In this document: positions 1 through 8,284 of the stretch, in pieces
Numbering within the stretch: the first letter of the stretch is position 1
Layout of the letters: each line of letters starts with the position of its first letter
Assembly (NCBI GenBank): GCA_002298785.1
Contig: DBMR01000028.1
Coordinates: forward strand, 14,767 to 78,766
DNA: 64,000 nt
Direction: 5' to 3'
Source: Verrucomicrobia subdivision 3 bacterium UBA693
GTDB taxonomy: Bacteria > Verrucomicrobiota > Verrucomicrobiia > Limisphaerales > UBA8199
Position numbers and translations under genes: made by a program
The notes under the pieces: generated by a model
What the model saw: the letters and a program-made list of their open reading frames with translations, nothing else
What the model was told of the DNA's origin: nothing
Databases searched by the model: none

Positions 1-1801
1 CCTCGGCGGTGACTTTCAAAACCGTCCCGTCCCCCATCGCCGCGGTGAAGATGTTTCCCTGGTCGTCCGCGGCGATACCGTGGGGGTATAGCAGGGAAAC
101 ACCCGGCAAAGTCATCACCTGTCCCTGCACCACGCGGCGAATGGCGTTGTTGCCTTCGTCGGCAATCAGCAAGGCGCCTTGGCCATCCAGTCCGACGCCT
201 GAGGGCAAAGCGAAGGCCGCTTTCGTCCACCTCGCATCCGCCCGCCCGTGCGTACTCCCTGCGACTGTTGTTACCACGCCATTTGTGCTGATTCGCCGGA
301 TTTTGTCATTTGACCAATCCGCAACAAAGACGTTTCCGGATGGGTCCAGCGCGAGTCCGCTGGGCGTGTTAAACTGCGCGGTGGCCGCCGGGCCATCGAT
401 GGCCCCCATCACATTTGCGGTTCCGGCAATGGTGGTGGCGGTTCCGTTTGGGGTGATTCTGACGATGGTATGGTGGGGCGTATCCGTAATAAAAACATTC
501 TCCTGACTATCCACTGCGATCCCCCATGCTCCGCCGCTGAATGGATTCCAGCCAGCGCTGCTGGGACCCAACTTCGCCAGGGTGGAAACCTGTCCTTCGG
601 GCGTGATCTTTCTTACGGTGTAGCTTCCCAGTTCCGTGACATAAACATTACCGGACGGGCTGACGGCGAGACCGTGCGGATAGGAAAACCGCGCGAGGGC
701 TCCCGGGCCGTCGTTGGTGCCGCGAAGGCCCGAACCTCCGGCAAGGATGGTGGAAGTGTAGGGAGGGATCACCTCGAGGGTAGCATCCGCGGTCATGGCA
801 TCTCCTTGAGCATTGCTCAGGCGACAACGGTACTTGCCGGCGTCCGGGTAATTCGCCAAGGCGATGCTGAAAGAGGCGCCAGTGGCACCGGCGAGATCGT
901 GGCCGTCACGTTGCCATTGGTAAGTTAAAGGATCGGAGCCCACCGCGGCCAGGCCGAACGCGACCGGATAGCCGGCGCAGACCCTCGCCGACCCGGGTTG
1001 GCTCGTGATTACGATCGGAGCCACCGAGATCAGCACCGGAACACTGCTGGTCTGTCCGAATCCATTTGTAATACTCACAGAGTATATTCCGGCCTGGTTG
1101 GATTGAATTCCGGAGATAGTGTAAACGTTGGTCGTTGCCCCGGCGATGGGGCCTCCCCCTTTCATCCATTGGAAGCTGAGCGGGGGTTCACCCTCGGCGG
1201 CGACCGTCAGCGTCGCCGTTCCGTTCACGAGGGCGGCTGTGTTCAGTGGCTCGGTGGCGATCCTGGGCGGCAGGGGGCCTTCCCACAAATTGAGTACGAT
1301 GGAGCCTTCATCGGCGCAGTTCGTGATCGAGGGCGAAAAGCCATCCACGACGATGTTGTAGCGCGTGCCCGCGGTTGCCGTGAATACCACTCGGCTGGTT
1401 GTTTTCCGGGAACCCGCATCATCATTGCCTGCGACGGCGGTCAACGTGGCGAGAGTCTCGCCGAGGTAAACCGCCAGCAGAGTATCCACCACACTCCCGA
1501 AAGTATCCAGAGTGACCGGCCCGCTCGCGGGAGCAGTCCAACTCCACCATACCGACTTCCCTCCAACCTTGCCGACGTGGTTGGTTTCCCCGGTTTCTTT
1601 TGTCGCTCCAACGTTGCTCCCGGTGACGGTTGCCTGGAATCCGGAAATCACCAGCGCTCCAGCGAAATTATCGTTGGGAGGGGCGGGTTGCGCATAGAGT
1701 TTGACGGATGCGGCCAAGAGCAGCACAGCCAGGCCTTTTGAGGAAAATGCGGCAAACAACCGGCAATGATTCGAACGCACCTTTGAATCCAGGAAGGACA
1801 T
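1..1801 (-). CDS. Secreted PPC-like / Ig-like / NHL-repeat protein (3' end outside window)
   Basis: Reading the minus strand from the ATG at 1801 gives an open frame of 600 codons that runs off the left edge. A hydrophobic signal segment (VLLLAASVKLYAQ) is followed by a PPC-like beta domain starting PAPPNDNFAGALVISG and containing VWWSWTAP and GNDDAGS. Two Ig-like domains follow (motifs LSFQWMKGG, AGIYSVSITN, LTYQWQRDG and AGKYRCRLSN). At least five NHL repeats come next, for example YPHGLAVSPSGNVYVTE and PSGLALDPSGNVFVAD. NHL repeats form beta-propellers. The protein is probably extracellular; its ligand cannot be read from the sequence. The N-terminal module is shared with the divergent gene at 1944 and the giant gene at 25040. 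The ATG at 1801 was chosen because the signal peptide follows it directly. Confidence 0.85.
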   Translation of the reverse strand, partial: MSFLDSKVRSNHCRLFAAFSSKGLAVLLLAASVKLYAQPAPPNDNFAGALVISGFQATVTGSNVGATKETGETNHVGKVGGKSVWWSWTAPASGPVTLDTFGSVVDTLLAVYLGETLATLTAVAGNDDAGSRKTTSRVVFTATAGTRYNIVVDGFSPSITNCADEGSIVLNLWEGPLPPRIATEPLNTAALVNGTATLTVAAEGEPPLSFQWMKGGGPIAGATTNVYTISGIQSNQAGIYSVSITNGFGQTSSVPVLISVAPIVITSQPGSARVCAGYPVAFGLAAVGSDPLTYQWQRDGHDLAGATGASFSIALANYPDAGKYRCRLSNAQGDAMTADATLEVIPPYTSTILAGGSGLRGTNDGPGALARFSYPHGLAVSPSGNVYVTELGSYTVRKITPEGQVSTLAKLGPSSAGWNPFSGGAWGIAVDSQENVFITDTPHHTIVRITPNGTATTIAGTANVMGAIDGPAATAQFNTPSGLALDPSGNVFVADWSNDKIRRISTNGVVTTVAGSTHGRADARWTKAAFALPSGVGLDGQGALLIADEGNNAIRRVVQGQVMTLPGVSLLYPHGIAADDQGNIFTAAMGDGTVLKVTAE

Positions 1802-1850
1802 TCCGGATTCTTGCGGCGGCTCCAGCGACTTGTCAATCGGTATAATTTAT

Positions 1851-1885
1851 CCTTGACCTGAATTAATCGAAGCATAAGGTCAAGG
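1851..1885. promoter_or_regulatory. Perfect 8-bp inverted repeat between divergent genes
   Basis: CCTTGACC (1851-1858) and GGTCAAGG (1878-1885) are exact inverted arms separated by 19 bp. They lie in the 142-bp gap between the divergent NHL-protein and thioredoxin-protein genes. A TATAAT box sits just upstream at 1841-1846, but it has no convincing -35 partner. An operator shared by both genes is possible; no known regulator was recognised. Confidence 0.3.
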
Positions 1886-1943
1886 CTTGAGGCCTGTCGA
1901 GGAGCGCAGCGCGGTGCAGGATGGAATAACGAAGGGACAAGCG

Positions 1944-3068
1944 ATGAAAAGGAACTTTTTCTGGAGAGGGACAATATTGTCGGGCTTGTTGCTGGGGTTG
2001 GGATGGTCGAACCTCTGGGCGCAGCCGGCCAATGATCAATTCGCAAACCGAATCTTCTTGAGTGGAACCAATGTGGTCACCACGGGTGATAATTATGGCG
2101 CCACCTTGGAGTTAGGTGAACCGGTCCAGGCGGGATTCGATGGTGGCGCGTCGGTGTGGTGGTCCTGGACGGCTCCCATTAGCGGCATCGTCACGATTAC
2201 GACCGGAGGAAGCGGTTTCGACACCGTGTTAAGCGTTTACCGGGGGGAGACAGTGGAGAGCTTGGTTGCGGTGGCGTTCAACGATGACGAAGATTACGGG
2301 GCGGGAATAACGACGAGCAAGGTCACGTTCGAAACCGCGGCGAATGTCACTTACCAAATCTCGGTGGATGGCTACAACGGAGTGGCCGGCCCGGTGCGGT
2401 TAGGGGTACAGGTGGGTGCGGCGCCCCCGCTGCCACCGGCACCTACCTGGGCGTTGCCCGATCTCAACGGCATGATCGTGCGCTCCACCAATTATGCGGG
2501 CAAGGTCGTGATTCTGGATTTTTGGGCCACCTGGTGCGGGCCCTGCAAGAACGGGATGCCGGACCTGGTGGCCTTGCAGGAAAAGTATGGCAAGGACGGC
2601 CTGGTGATTGTGGGAGCGGATGTTTCCTGGAGTGGGGAGGGCGCGACCACGGTGCGGAACTTCCTGGCAACCTGGACGCCAACGGTCAACTACCAGGTGG
2701 TCATGTCCACCACCTCGTTTGAAAGCGCGCTGGGCGGAATCACTGCCATCCCCACCACCTTCGTCATTGATCGAAAGAACATGTTGCGCAAGAAATTTGT
2801 CGGCACCCAAAGCTACACCACCCTGGAGAACGTGGTTGTGCCCTTGCTGTATCGCGACCCTTGTTTGACCTGTGAACGGACCGGGCGGGACATGACCTTC
2901 CGTTGGCCGGCCAACGTGCTGGCTTATGGGCTCGAGGCTGCCACAAGCCTGGAAGCGGCGGATTGGTCGCCCTGGCTGGAGGCGCCGATCACGAGTAACG
3001 GCACTAACACGTTGCGGATTTCGATGACCAACGCCGCCCGGTTCTTCCGGTTGCGCACTGCGCAGTAA
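1944..3068 (+). CDS. Secreted PPC-like domain / TlpA-type thioredoxin fusion with verrucomicrobial C-terminal domain
   Basis: 374 aa. Signal peptide at residues 1-26 (cleavage after NLWA). A PPC-like beta domain covers about 28-150 (ANDQFANRIFL, SVWWSWTAP). A TlpA/AhpC-type thioredoxin fold covers about 165-300, with the redox motif WCGPC at 197-201 preceded by ILDFWAT. The last ~60 residues form the shared C-terminal domain ending FFRLRTAQ. A CxxC pair (CLTC) joins thioredoxin and tail. TlpA-like proteins reduce or exchange disulfides outside the cytoplasm, so a role in disulfide handling of surface proteins is inferred. The start at 1944 was chosen over upstream starts because it begins the signal peptide and has a purine-rich AAGGGA a short distance upstream. 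It is convergent with the pseudopilin gene. Confidence 0.85.
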   Translation: MKRNFFWRGTILSGLLLGLGWSNLWAQPANDQFANRIFLSGTNVVTTGDNYGATLELGEPVQAGFDGGASVWWSWTAPISGIVTITTGGSGFDTVLSVYRGETVESLVAVAFNDDEDYGAGITTSKVTFETAANVTYQISVDGYNGVAGPVRLGVQVGAAPPLPPAPTWALPDLNGMIVRSTNYAGKVVILDFWATWCGPCKNGMPDLVALQEKYGKDGLVIVGADVSWSGEGATTVRNFLATWTPTVNYQVVMSTTSFESALGGITAIPTTFVIDRKNMLRKKFVGTQSYTTLENVVVPLLYRDPCLTCERTGRDMTFRWPANVLAYGLEAATSLEAADWSPWLEAPITSNGTNTLRISMTNAARFFRLRTAQ

Positions 3069-3073
3069 GCCGC

Positions 3074-3808
3074 TTAATGCACCCGGCAGATGGCGTAATT
3101 GGTGCGTCCTTCCGGGGTCACGGCCCACAGGTTCAGCGGACAGACACTCTTGCCGTACCGGATCGCCCGCACACTGCCGTCGGCAAAGGCGAAATTGGCC
3201 GAGCCCGACTTGTCACTTAGCGCGCCAGTGCCGCCGTGCCGGCTTTCCTCGAGCGCCTGCAGGTAGCGCTCCGCATTCAGTTCCAGCACCACGTAAAACG
3301 CGGCTGAATCCGAGGCCTTTTCGCCGAACACGATGGTCTCCGTCGGCAGGTTGAAGGTGGATTCGTTTATCGCCGGAAAGTCCGCTCCTTTTGGAGGCAG
3401 ACCAGACGCGAGGTAAGCATCTTGGAATCCATTCATCAGGAAGCTGCGGGGGGCCAGGTCCGGCAGGCGATTGGTAGCTGCCAGGCTAAGGAGGGCGGCG
3501 GGATCTCGCGGGCAAAGCAGGATTTTGAAATCTCCGTAATGCGGTTGGAGCTGTGCGGGCCAGTTTTCGCGCGAGTTTCGGGGCGGGATCCGGCCTTGGT
3601 GGTCGGTGGCGTACAGGCTGGAAGCCAATCGGAGCTGGCGCAGGTTGCCGGCGCAGGCGAGGCGTTGGGCGGAATTTTTGGCGCGGCCCAGCGCCGGGAG
3701 GAGCAGGGCGGCCAGTATGGCGATGATGGCGATCACCACCAGGAGCTCAATGAGAGTAAAGGCTGGCGCCTTCGGCGTCGCTGGAAGCTGATCCTCATGT
3801 CCGCTCAT
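3074..3808 (-). CDS. Type II/IV pseudopilin (DUF1559-like, H-x9-DG tail)
   Basis: 244 aa. The N-terminus has a 16-residue polar leader, then FTLIELLVVIAIIAILAALL, the prepilin signal cleaved and methylated by PilD-type peptidases. Residue -1 is Ala (PA|FTLIE) rather than the usual Gly, and the Glu at mature position 5 is present. Near the C-terminus RHGGTGALS and FAFADGSVRAI form the His...DG signature of the abundant planctomycete/verrucomicrobial pseudopilin family. The product probably sits in the inner membrane or in a pseudopilus. The pilM-secretin block at 10.9-17.6 kb could be its partner, but they are not adjacent. Confidence 0.9.
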   Translation of the reverse strand: MSGHEDQLPATPKAPAFTLIELLVVIAIIAILAALLLPALGRAKNSAQRLACAGNLRQLRLASSLYATDHQGRIPPRNSRENWPAQLQPHYGDFKILLCPRDPAALLSLAATNRLPDLAPRSFLMNGFQDAYLASGLPPKGADFPAINESTFNLPTETIVFGEKASDSAAFYVVLELNAERYLQALEESRHGGTGALSDKSGSANFAFADGSVRAIRYGKSVCPLNLWAVTPEGRTNYAICRVH

Positions 3809-3837
3809 AACCTTGCTGGTTCAAATCCCCCGCCCAA

Positions 3838-3873
3838 TGAAGTTCACCCGTCACTGATTATAACGTGACTTCA
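3838..3873 (-). promoter_or_regulatory. Hairpin and TATAAT box upstream of the pseudopilin gene
   Basis: In the 108-bp gap between the kinase stop and the pseudopilin start, TGAAGT-t-CAC (3838-3847) pairs with GTGACTTCA (3865-3873), a 9-bp stem with one bulge. The loop holds a minus-strand TATAAT (3862-3857) about 50 bp before the pseudopilin ATG. The element could be the pseudopilin promoter with an operator-like repeat, or a weak terminator of the kinase gene. No good -35 was found. Confidence 0.3.
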
Positions 3874-3916
3874 ATGACCAAGCCTAGATTATTAGCGCCG
3901 ATAGCGCAAGCGTCAA

Positions 3917-5167
3917 TCAATCTGTTGACGGCGGGGCTTCGAGGAGGCGGGGTTTGCGTTCGTGGAGTGGCAGCCAAATGCGAAACGTGGTGCCTTTGCC
4001 GATCTGGCTTTCGAGTTCGATCCGACCGCCATGCGCGCGCACGATGCGTTGAACGATCATGAGACCCAGGCCCGAGCCCTTCTTTTTGGTGGTGAAGAAG
4101 GGCTCAAAGATGCGATTCATCTGCTCTTCGGGAATGCCGCCACCGGTATCGGTGACGCCTACCCAGATACCTTCCGTGCCTTCCCAGGTGCGGAGGGTGA
4201 GCACGCCGCCGCGGGTCATGGCGTGCATCGCGTTTTTTACCAGGTTCACCAACACCTGCTGGACCTGGTTGGGATCAATCGGGCTGAGCGGCAATTGGCT
4301 GGCCAGTTTGCTCCGGACGGTGATGCCGCGGTTGTCGAGTTCGGGTTGGAGGAGCGTCAGGGTTTTTTGGACCGCATCGTTCAGGCTGGCGAGCCGAAGC
4401 TGCGGGGCCATGGGGCGGATAGCCTGGAGAAACTGTGTGATGGTGTAGTCCAGGCGGTTGATTTCGCCTTTGGCGACCGCGAGATACTGTTCCAGTTTGT
4501 GTGCCACCTCGAGGGAAGCGGCGTCGCTGGTGGCGGCGGGGCGAGCTTTGGTCCGGCCCGGGGTTGAAGCGGGCTTGCTGAACGGCGGGGTGAGCTTCTT
4601 CAGCTCGCGTTCCATGAGTTGGAGGTGGATATGCAGGGCGTTGAGGGGATTGCCCAATTCGTGCGCCATGCTGGCGGCCAGCAGCGTCAGCGCCTGCACG
4701 CGCTCGCTTTCAATCGCCTCAAAAGTCTGTTGCCGCGCCTCGGTGGCGTCATGCAGGATCAGCGCCACACCCGCCGTGCCCGTCGTTTCCCCGTCCAGCG
4801 GGGCGGCGTAAAGTCGAAGGAAACGATGACGCGGATAATGAATCTCAAATTCGTGTCGAACGATGCCGTTACCCCCGGAACTGTCGAACCGGGAGATTTT
4901 GTCCCAGCTCAATTCCGGGAAAATATCGGTTACAGGTTGGCCTTCGATATTGGGCTGCAACCCGAGCAACCTGTTGACGGCCTGGTTGACGTAGAGCACC
5001 CGGCCTTTTTCGTCCACGACTAGCACGCCATCCTCGATGGTGTTGAAGAGAGTCTCGAGAAAGCTGCGTTCCCGCGCCAGCCGTTGCACCACGGTTTGCA
5101 GGCCTTCCGCGTCGAGTCGTCCGATGCGTCCGAGTACTTTATCGAGGAAACTGCTTTTAGGAGGCAT
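3917..5167 (-). CDS. PAS-domain sensor histidine kinase
   Basis: 416 aa. No signal or membrane segment, so cytoplasmic. A PAS domain covers about 35-145 (IEDGVLVVDEKGRVLYVNQA). The HisKA dimerisation helix carries the phospho-acceptor in MAHELGNPLNAL (His169). The HATPase_c domain shows the N box (LVNLVKNAMHAM), G1 (DTGGGIP), F box (FEPFFTT) and G2 (GSGLGLMIVQ). Residues 195-220 form a Pro/Ala/Lys-rich insertion between the dimerisation helices. The architecture matches NtrB-like soluble kinases. There is no receiver domain and no response regulator gene nearby, so the output partner is unknown. It begins 9 bp after the corA stop and is probably cotranscribed with it. Confidence 0.93.
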   Translation of the reverse strand: MPPKSSFLDKVLGRIGRLDAEGLQTVVQRLARERSFLETLFNTIEDGVLVVDEKGRVLYVNQAVNRLLGLQPNIEGQPVTDIFPELSWDKISRFDSSGGNGIVRHEFEIHYPRHRFLRLYAAPLDGETTGTAGVALILHDATEARQQTFEAIESERVQALTLLAASMAHELGNPLNALHIHLQLMERELKKLTPPFSKPASTPGRTKARPAATSDAASLEVAHKLEQYLAVAKGEINRLDYTITQFLQAIRPMAPQLRLASLNDAVQKTLTLLQPELDNRGITVRSKLASQLPLSPIDPNQVQQVLVNLVKNAMHAMTRGGVLTLRTWEGTEGIWVGVTDTGGGIPEEQMNRIFEPFFTTKKKGSGLGLMIVQRIVRAHGGRIELESQIGKGTTFRIWLPLHERKPRLLEAPPSTD

Positions 5168-5176
5168 AGCCGCGGA

Positions 5177-6175
5177 TTAGAACCACTTTTTGCGTTTGAA
5201 ATACCAGTAGGTGGCAATGGTGGAAAAGGTCATGACACATGCCGCGGTGGCGTAGCCGTGTTTCCAGCTCAGCTCGGGCATGTGCTGGAAATTCATGCCG
5301 TACCAGGTGCCGACCATCATGAGCGGGGTGGTGATCACCGTGATGAGGGTGAGCAGTTTGACCACTTCGCCGGTCTGGTTCGAAGACATGTTCAAATATA
5401 TCTGCAAAATGCCGGTGAGCGAGTCGGTATAAGCCTGGACCTGCTCGGAGATGCGGAACAGGGCGTCGTAGACGTCCCGGTAATACGGGACCATGTGGGC
5501 GCGGATGAGGCGGAATTCGCCGCGGGCGAACCGGGCTAGCACCTCGCGCTGAGGACCGATGATCTGGCGCAGGTGCAGCACCTCCTTCTTGATGCGGAGG
5601 ATTTTGTTCATCGATTGCTTCGAAGAATGGGCCAGGACCTGTTGTTCGAGGTCGCTGATTTCGATGGATAATTCGTCCAGGGCGGGATTGTAATTTTCGA
5701 CGATTGAATCGAGCAGGGTGTGGGCGAGGCGATCCGGGGCCCGGCCGATATGCGTGTTGGCTTTGACGGCCCGTTCTTCCGTCTGCGAGACGCTGCGCAG
5801 CGGCCCGTCGTGGTAGGTGACGAGGAAATTGCGGCCCAGGAAAAAATTCAATTCGCTGGTATCGAACACGCCATCCTTGCGGCTGTAATCCACGGCATGG
5901 ATCACCATGAACAGGTAGGGCGTGAACAGATCCCCTTCTTTGGGGGAGTATTCCTCGACCTTGGGGGTGGAGCTGGCCATCACGCAATCTTCGATCGAGA
6001 GCGGGTGAAAATGGAACACCTCCTCGAGCACGAACTTGCTCTCCTCGGGCGTTGGCTTCTCCAGGTCCACCCAGAGAAAGAGGTTGGTGTCGGTCAACAG
6101 GGTGGGCATCAGGAACATTTCGATGTCCTTGCTATGCAACCGGCCCTGCGTTGTAAAAACCAACGATCGAATCAT
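5177..6175 (-). CDS. corA: CorA-type magnesium/divalent cation transporter
   Basis: 332 aa, near the usual CorA length. A long soluble alpha/beta N-terminal region and stalk helix lead to two C-terminal membrane helices (LLTLITVITTPLMMVGTWYGMN and a helix near ACVMTFSTIATYWYF). Between them lies YGMNFQHMPEL, containing the GMN selectivity-filter motif. The C-terminus is basic (FKRKKWF), as usual for the family. It forms an inner-membrane pentameric channel for Mg2+ or related ions. It is the first gene of a likely two-gene unit with the histidine kinase, divergent from the exosortase gene. Confidence 0.95.
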   Translation of the reverse strand: MIRSLVFTTQGRLHSKDIEMFLMPTLLTDTNLFLWVDLEKPTPEESKFVLEEVFHFHPLSIEDCVMASSTPKVEEYSPKEGDLFTPYLFMVIHAVDYSRKDGVFDTSELNFFLGRNFLVTYHDGPLRSVSQTEERAVKANTHIGRAPDRLAHTLLDSIVENYNPALDELSIEISDLEQQVLAHSSKQSMNKILRIKKEVLHLRQIIGPQREVLARFARGEFRLIRAHMVPYYRDVYDALFRISEQVQAYTDSLTGILQIYLNMSSNQTGEVVKLLTLITVITTPLMMVGTWYGMNFQHMPELSWKHGYATAACVMTFSTIATYWYFKRKKWF

Positions 6176-6337
6176 TCGCCACCGAGAACCTTGGCCCGGT
6201 TGGGGTCAGGGTAAAGCTAATCGAGTGCGAGGCAAGCTCGAAGCGGGTTTTTACGAGGGCGAAATTCCATACTGTAGGTCCCTGGCCTTGCACGGATCCA
6301 TTCGGGGCGTGAACGCAATCCCGCAATGGCTTTTTGT

Positions 6338-6366
6338 TTGAGTGGGTTTGGCTAATTTTGTATCTA
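6338..6366 (+). promoter_or_regulatory. Candidate sigma-70-type promoter for the exosortase module
   Basis: TTGAGT (6338-6343) is followed after exactly 17 bp by TATCTA (6361-6366). Each hexamer is only a partial consensus match. Transcription from here would start near 6373, which fits the ATG at 6387 and argues against the GTG at 6342. Confidence 0.3.
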
Positions 6367-6386
6367 AGAGTTTTGATTTCTTAAGC

Positions 6387-7406
6387 ATGCAACCGCAGTC
6401 AGACGTCGGGATTTTAGAAGAATTCCGCATCAAGTTCATGGAAGCCTGGGAGAAGCTACCAAACCGGGGCTTTTTCCTGGTGCTGTTGGGCATTTGGATG
6501 GTGCTTTTTCAATTCCTGGGTAATTCGACCCAGGGCTACATCAAGACCGATTCCTTGTTCGTCTGGCTTTACAACGCCTACAACCCGGTGGAGGAGCATG
6601 CGATTGCCGAGGACGCCCATGGTAACCTGATTCCCTTCCTGGTGCTGGGGTTGCTTTTTTGGAAGCGAAAGGAGTTGCTGGCGGTGCCCTTGCGGACCTG
6701 GTGGCCGGCGTTGAGCCTGGTGGGCGCAGGATTGCTGCTGCATTTGCTGGGTTACGCGGTGCAGCAAACCCGGGTGTCTGCAGTCGGGTTTTTCGTTGGG
6801 GTTTATGGGCTGACGGGTCTCGCCTGGGGGCCGGGGTGGCTGGTGCGAAGCTTCTTTCCGTTTTTCCTGTTTGCCTTTGCGGTGCCGATGGGTTCGTTGG
6901 CGGAAAGCATCAGTTTCCCGTTGCGGATATTGGTCTGCCGGCTGGTGGAGTTCATCTCGCACTATGTGCTGGCGATCGACCTGGTGCGGGACGGGACGCA
7001 ACTGCGGAACCCGGTGGAGCATTACCAGTACGAAGTGGCGGCGGCCTGTTCCGGGATTCGCAGCCTGATGGCCACCATGCTGCTGGGAATCGTTTATGCC
7101 TTCGTTGCCTTCACTGCCTGGTGGAAGCGCGGGTTGGTGCTATTGATGACGCTGCCGTTCGCCGTCCTGGGCAACCTTTTGCGGATGTTGATGATCGTCA
7201 TCACGGCGGAGATTTGGGGGCAAGCCGCGGGTAACTCGGTGCATGACAACACGTACTTCAGCCTGGTGCCCTATATCCCGGCAATCGTGGGATTGCTGCT
7301 CATGGGCCGCTGGCTCGGGGAAGCGGAAACACCTCGCGGCGGAGCTGGTGGTAACAGCCCGACGGTTCCATCGCGTCCGGTCGCGCCCAGCGCGGCTAAT
7401 TTGTAG
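6387..7406 (+). CDS. xrt: Exosortase (membrane cysteine transpeptidase)
   Basis: 339 aa, strongly hydrophobic with about eight membrane segments. The family catalytic residues are visible: Cys221 in AAACSGIRSL, Arg266 in VLGNLLRM and His286 in GNSVHDNTYFS. Exosortases cleave PEP-CTERM-type C-terminal signals and attach or release the protein at the envelope; they usually sit beside exopolysaccharide genes, as here. EpsI follows after 11 bp. A GTG at 6342 would add 15 residues, but the ATG at 6387 is preferred. The exact Xrt subtype cannot be assigned by eye. None of the secreted proteins in this window carries a recognisable PEP-CTERM tail. Confidence 0.92.
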   Translation: MQPQSDVGILEEFRIKFMEAWEKLPNRGFFLVLLGIWMVLFQFLGNSTQGYIKTDSLFVWLYNAYNPVEEHAIAEDAHGNLIPFLVLGLLFWKRKELLAVPLRTWWPALSLVGAGLLLHLLGYAVQQTRVSAVGFFVGVYGLTGLAWGPGWLVRSFFPFFLFAFAVPMGSLAESISFPLRILVCRLVEFISHYVLAIDLVRDGTQLRNPVEHYQYEVAAACSGIRSLMATMLLGIVYAFVAFTAWWKRGLVLLMTLPFAVLGNLLRMLMIVITAEIWGQAAGNSVHDNTYFSLVPYIPAIVGLLLMGRWLGEAETPRGGAGGNSPTVPSRPVAPSAANL

Positions 7407-7417
7407 ATCCCGCAAGC

Positions 7418-8161
7418 ATGAGCATGAGCCGTCAAAACTGGATTTTAGGATTGATCGTCTGCCTGATGATTGGGAGCGTGGCGGTGGTGATGGCGCGCAT
7501 CAAGACGGGGCAGAAATTGGGTGCGCCCGGGGTGAAGACCACCGCAGTAGCGGGCAGTAACCGACTAAAGGTGGAGCTTGCCCCCACTGTGCTCGGTTAT
7601 ACCTCCGAGTGGGTGGAGGTGGACGATTTGACCCTCCAAAGCCTGCCGAAAGACACGAGCTTCGGACAGCGGCGCTACCGTGCGGCGGATGGTTTTGAAG
7701 TGGTAGCCAACGCGGTGTTGATGGGTGGCGACCGCAGCAGCCTGCACAAGCCGCAGTTTTGTCTCACCGGCCAGGGGTGGGTGATCGATAACGCGGCTTC
7801 CTCAGAGGAGCGCGTCGCGATTAGCGGGTCGCCCGCATATGATTTGCCGGTGGTCAAACTGGTCTCGACCAAAGAGTTTAATCAGAACGGTCAGACCCTC
7901 AAAGCCCGCGGAATTTATGTGTATTGGTACGTGGCGGATGGCGCTGTGAGCGCCAGCACCACGGGACTTCAGCGCATGTGGTGGATGGCGCGCGACCTGG
8001 TGCGCACCGGCATTTTGCAGCGGTGGGCTTACATCAGTTATTTCGCCGTCTGCAATCCCGGACAGGAAGAGGTGACGTATCAGCGGATGAAAACTCTGAT
8101 TGCGGCCTCGGTACCGCAATTTCAGCATCCGCCAAACCCGGTGCTGGCCGCAGGCCAATGA
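7418..8161 (+). CDS. epsI: EpsI-family exosortase-associated protein
   Basis: 247 aa. One N-terminal membrane helix (ILGLIVCLMIGSVAVVMA) is followed by a periplasmic domain. The family signature region is clear: DRSSLHKPQFCLTGQGW, with the conserved His-Lys-Pro and Cys. EpsI-type proteins occur next to, or fused to, exosortases and are linked to exopolysaccharide export or exosortase function; the biochemical role is not established. The spacing to the exosortase indicates one transcript. A second ATG at 7424 would shorten the protein by only two residues. Confidence 0.9.
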   Translation: MSMSRQNWILGLIVCLMIGSVAVVMARIKTGQKLGAPGVKTTAVAGSNRLKVELAPTVLGYTSEWVEVDDLTLQSLPKDTSFGQRRYRAADGFEVVANAVLMGGDRSSLHKPQFCLTGQGWVIDNAASSEERVAISGSPAYDLPVVKLVSTKEFNQNGQTLKARGIYVYWYVADGAVSASTTGLQRMWWMARDLVRTGILQRWAYISYFAVCNPGQEEVTYQRMKTLIAASVPQFQHPPNPVLAAGQ

Positions 8162-8284
8162 TTCGGGCGGGGTCCGTTGAGTATTGGATTGTTTTTCCGT
8201 GATACTACGCAGTAACCGGCAAAGAGATTGCCTTTAGGGTCGGGTTTTTGTAAAGGTTTCCGGCGGTTTCTAACTTCGAGCCAG

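Noticed and set aside
3790..3840. tRNA-Met-like fragment (CTCATAACC ... GGTTCAAATCC) at the pseudopilin start
   Set aside because: Neither the anticodon stem nor the T stem pairs properly, and no 5' half is present. The match overlaps the pseudopilin start codon and is best seen as coincidence.
6342..6386. GTG at 6342 as exosortase start
   Set aside because: It would overlap the candidate promoter and adds a non-family extension; the ATG at 6387 fits better.
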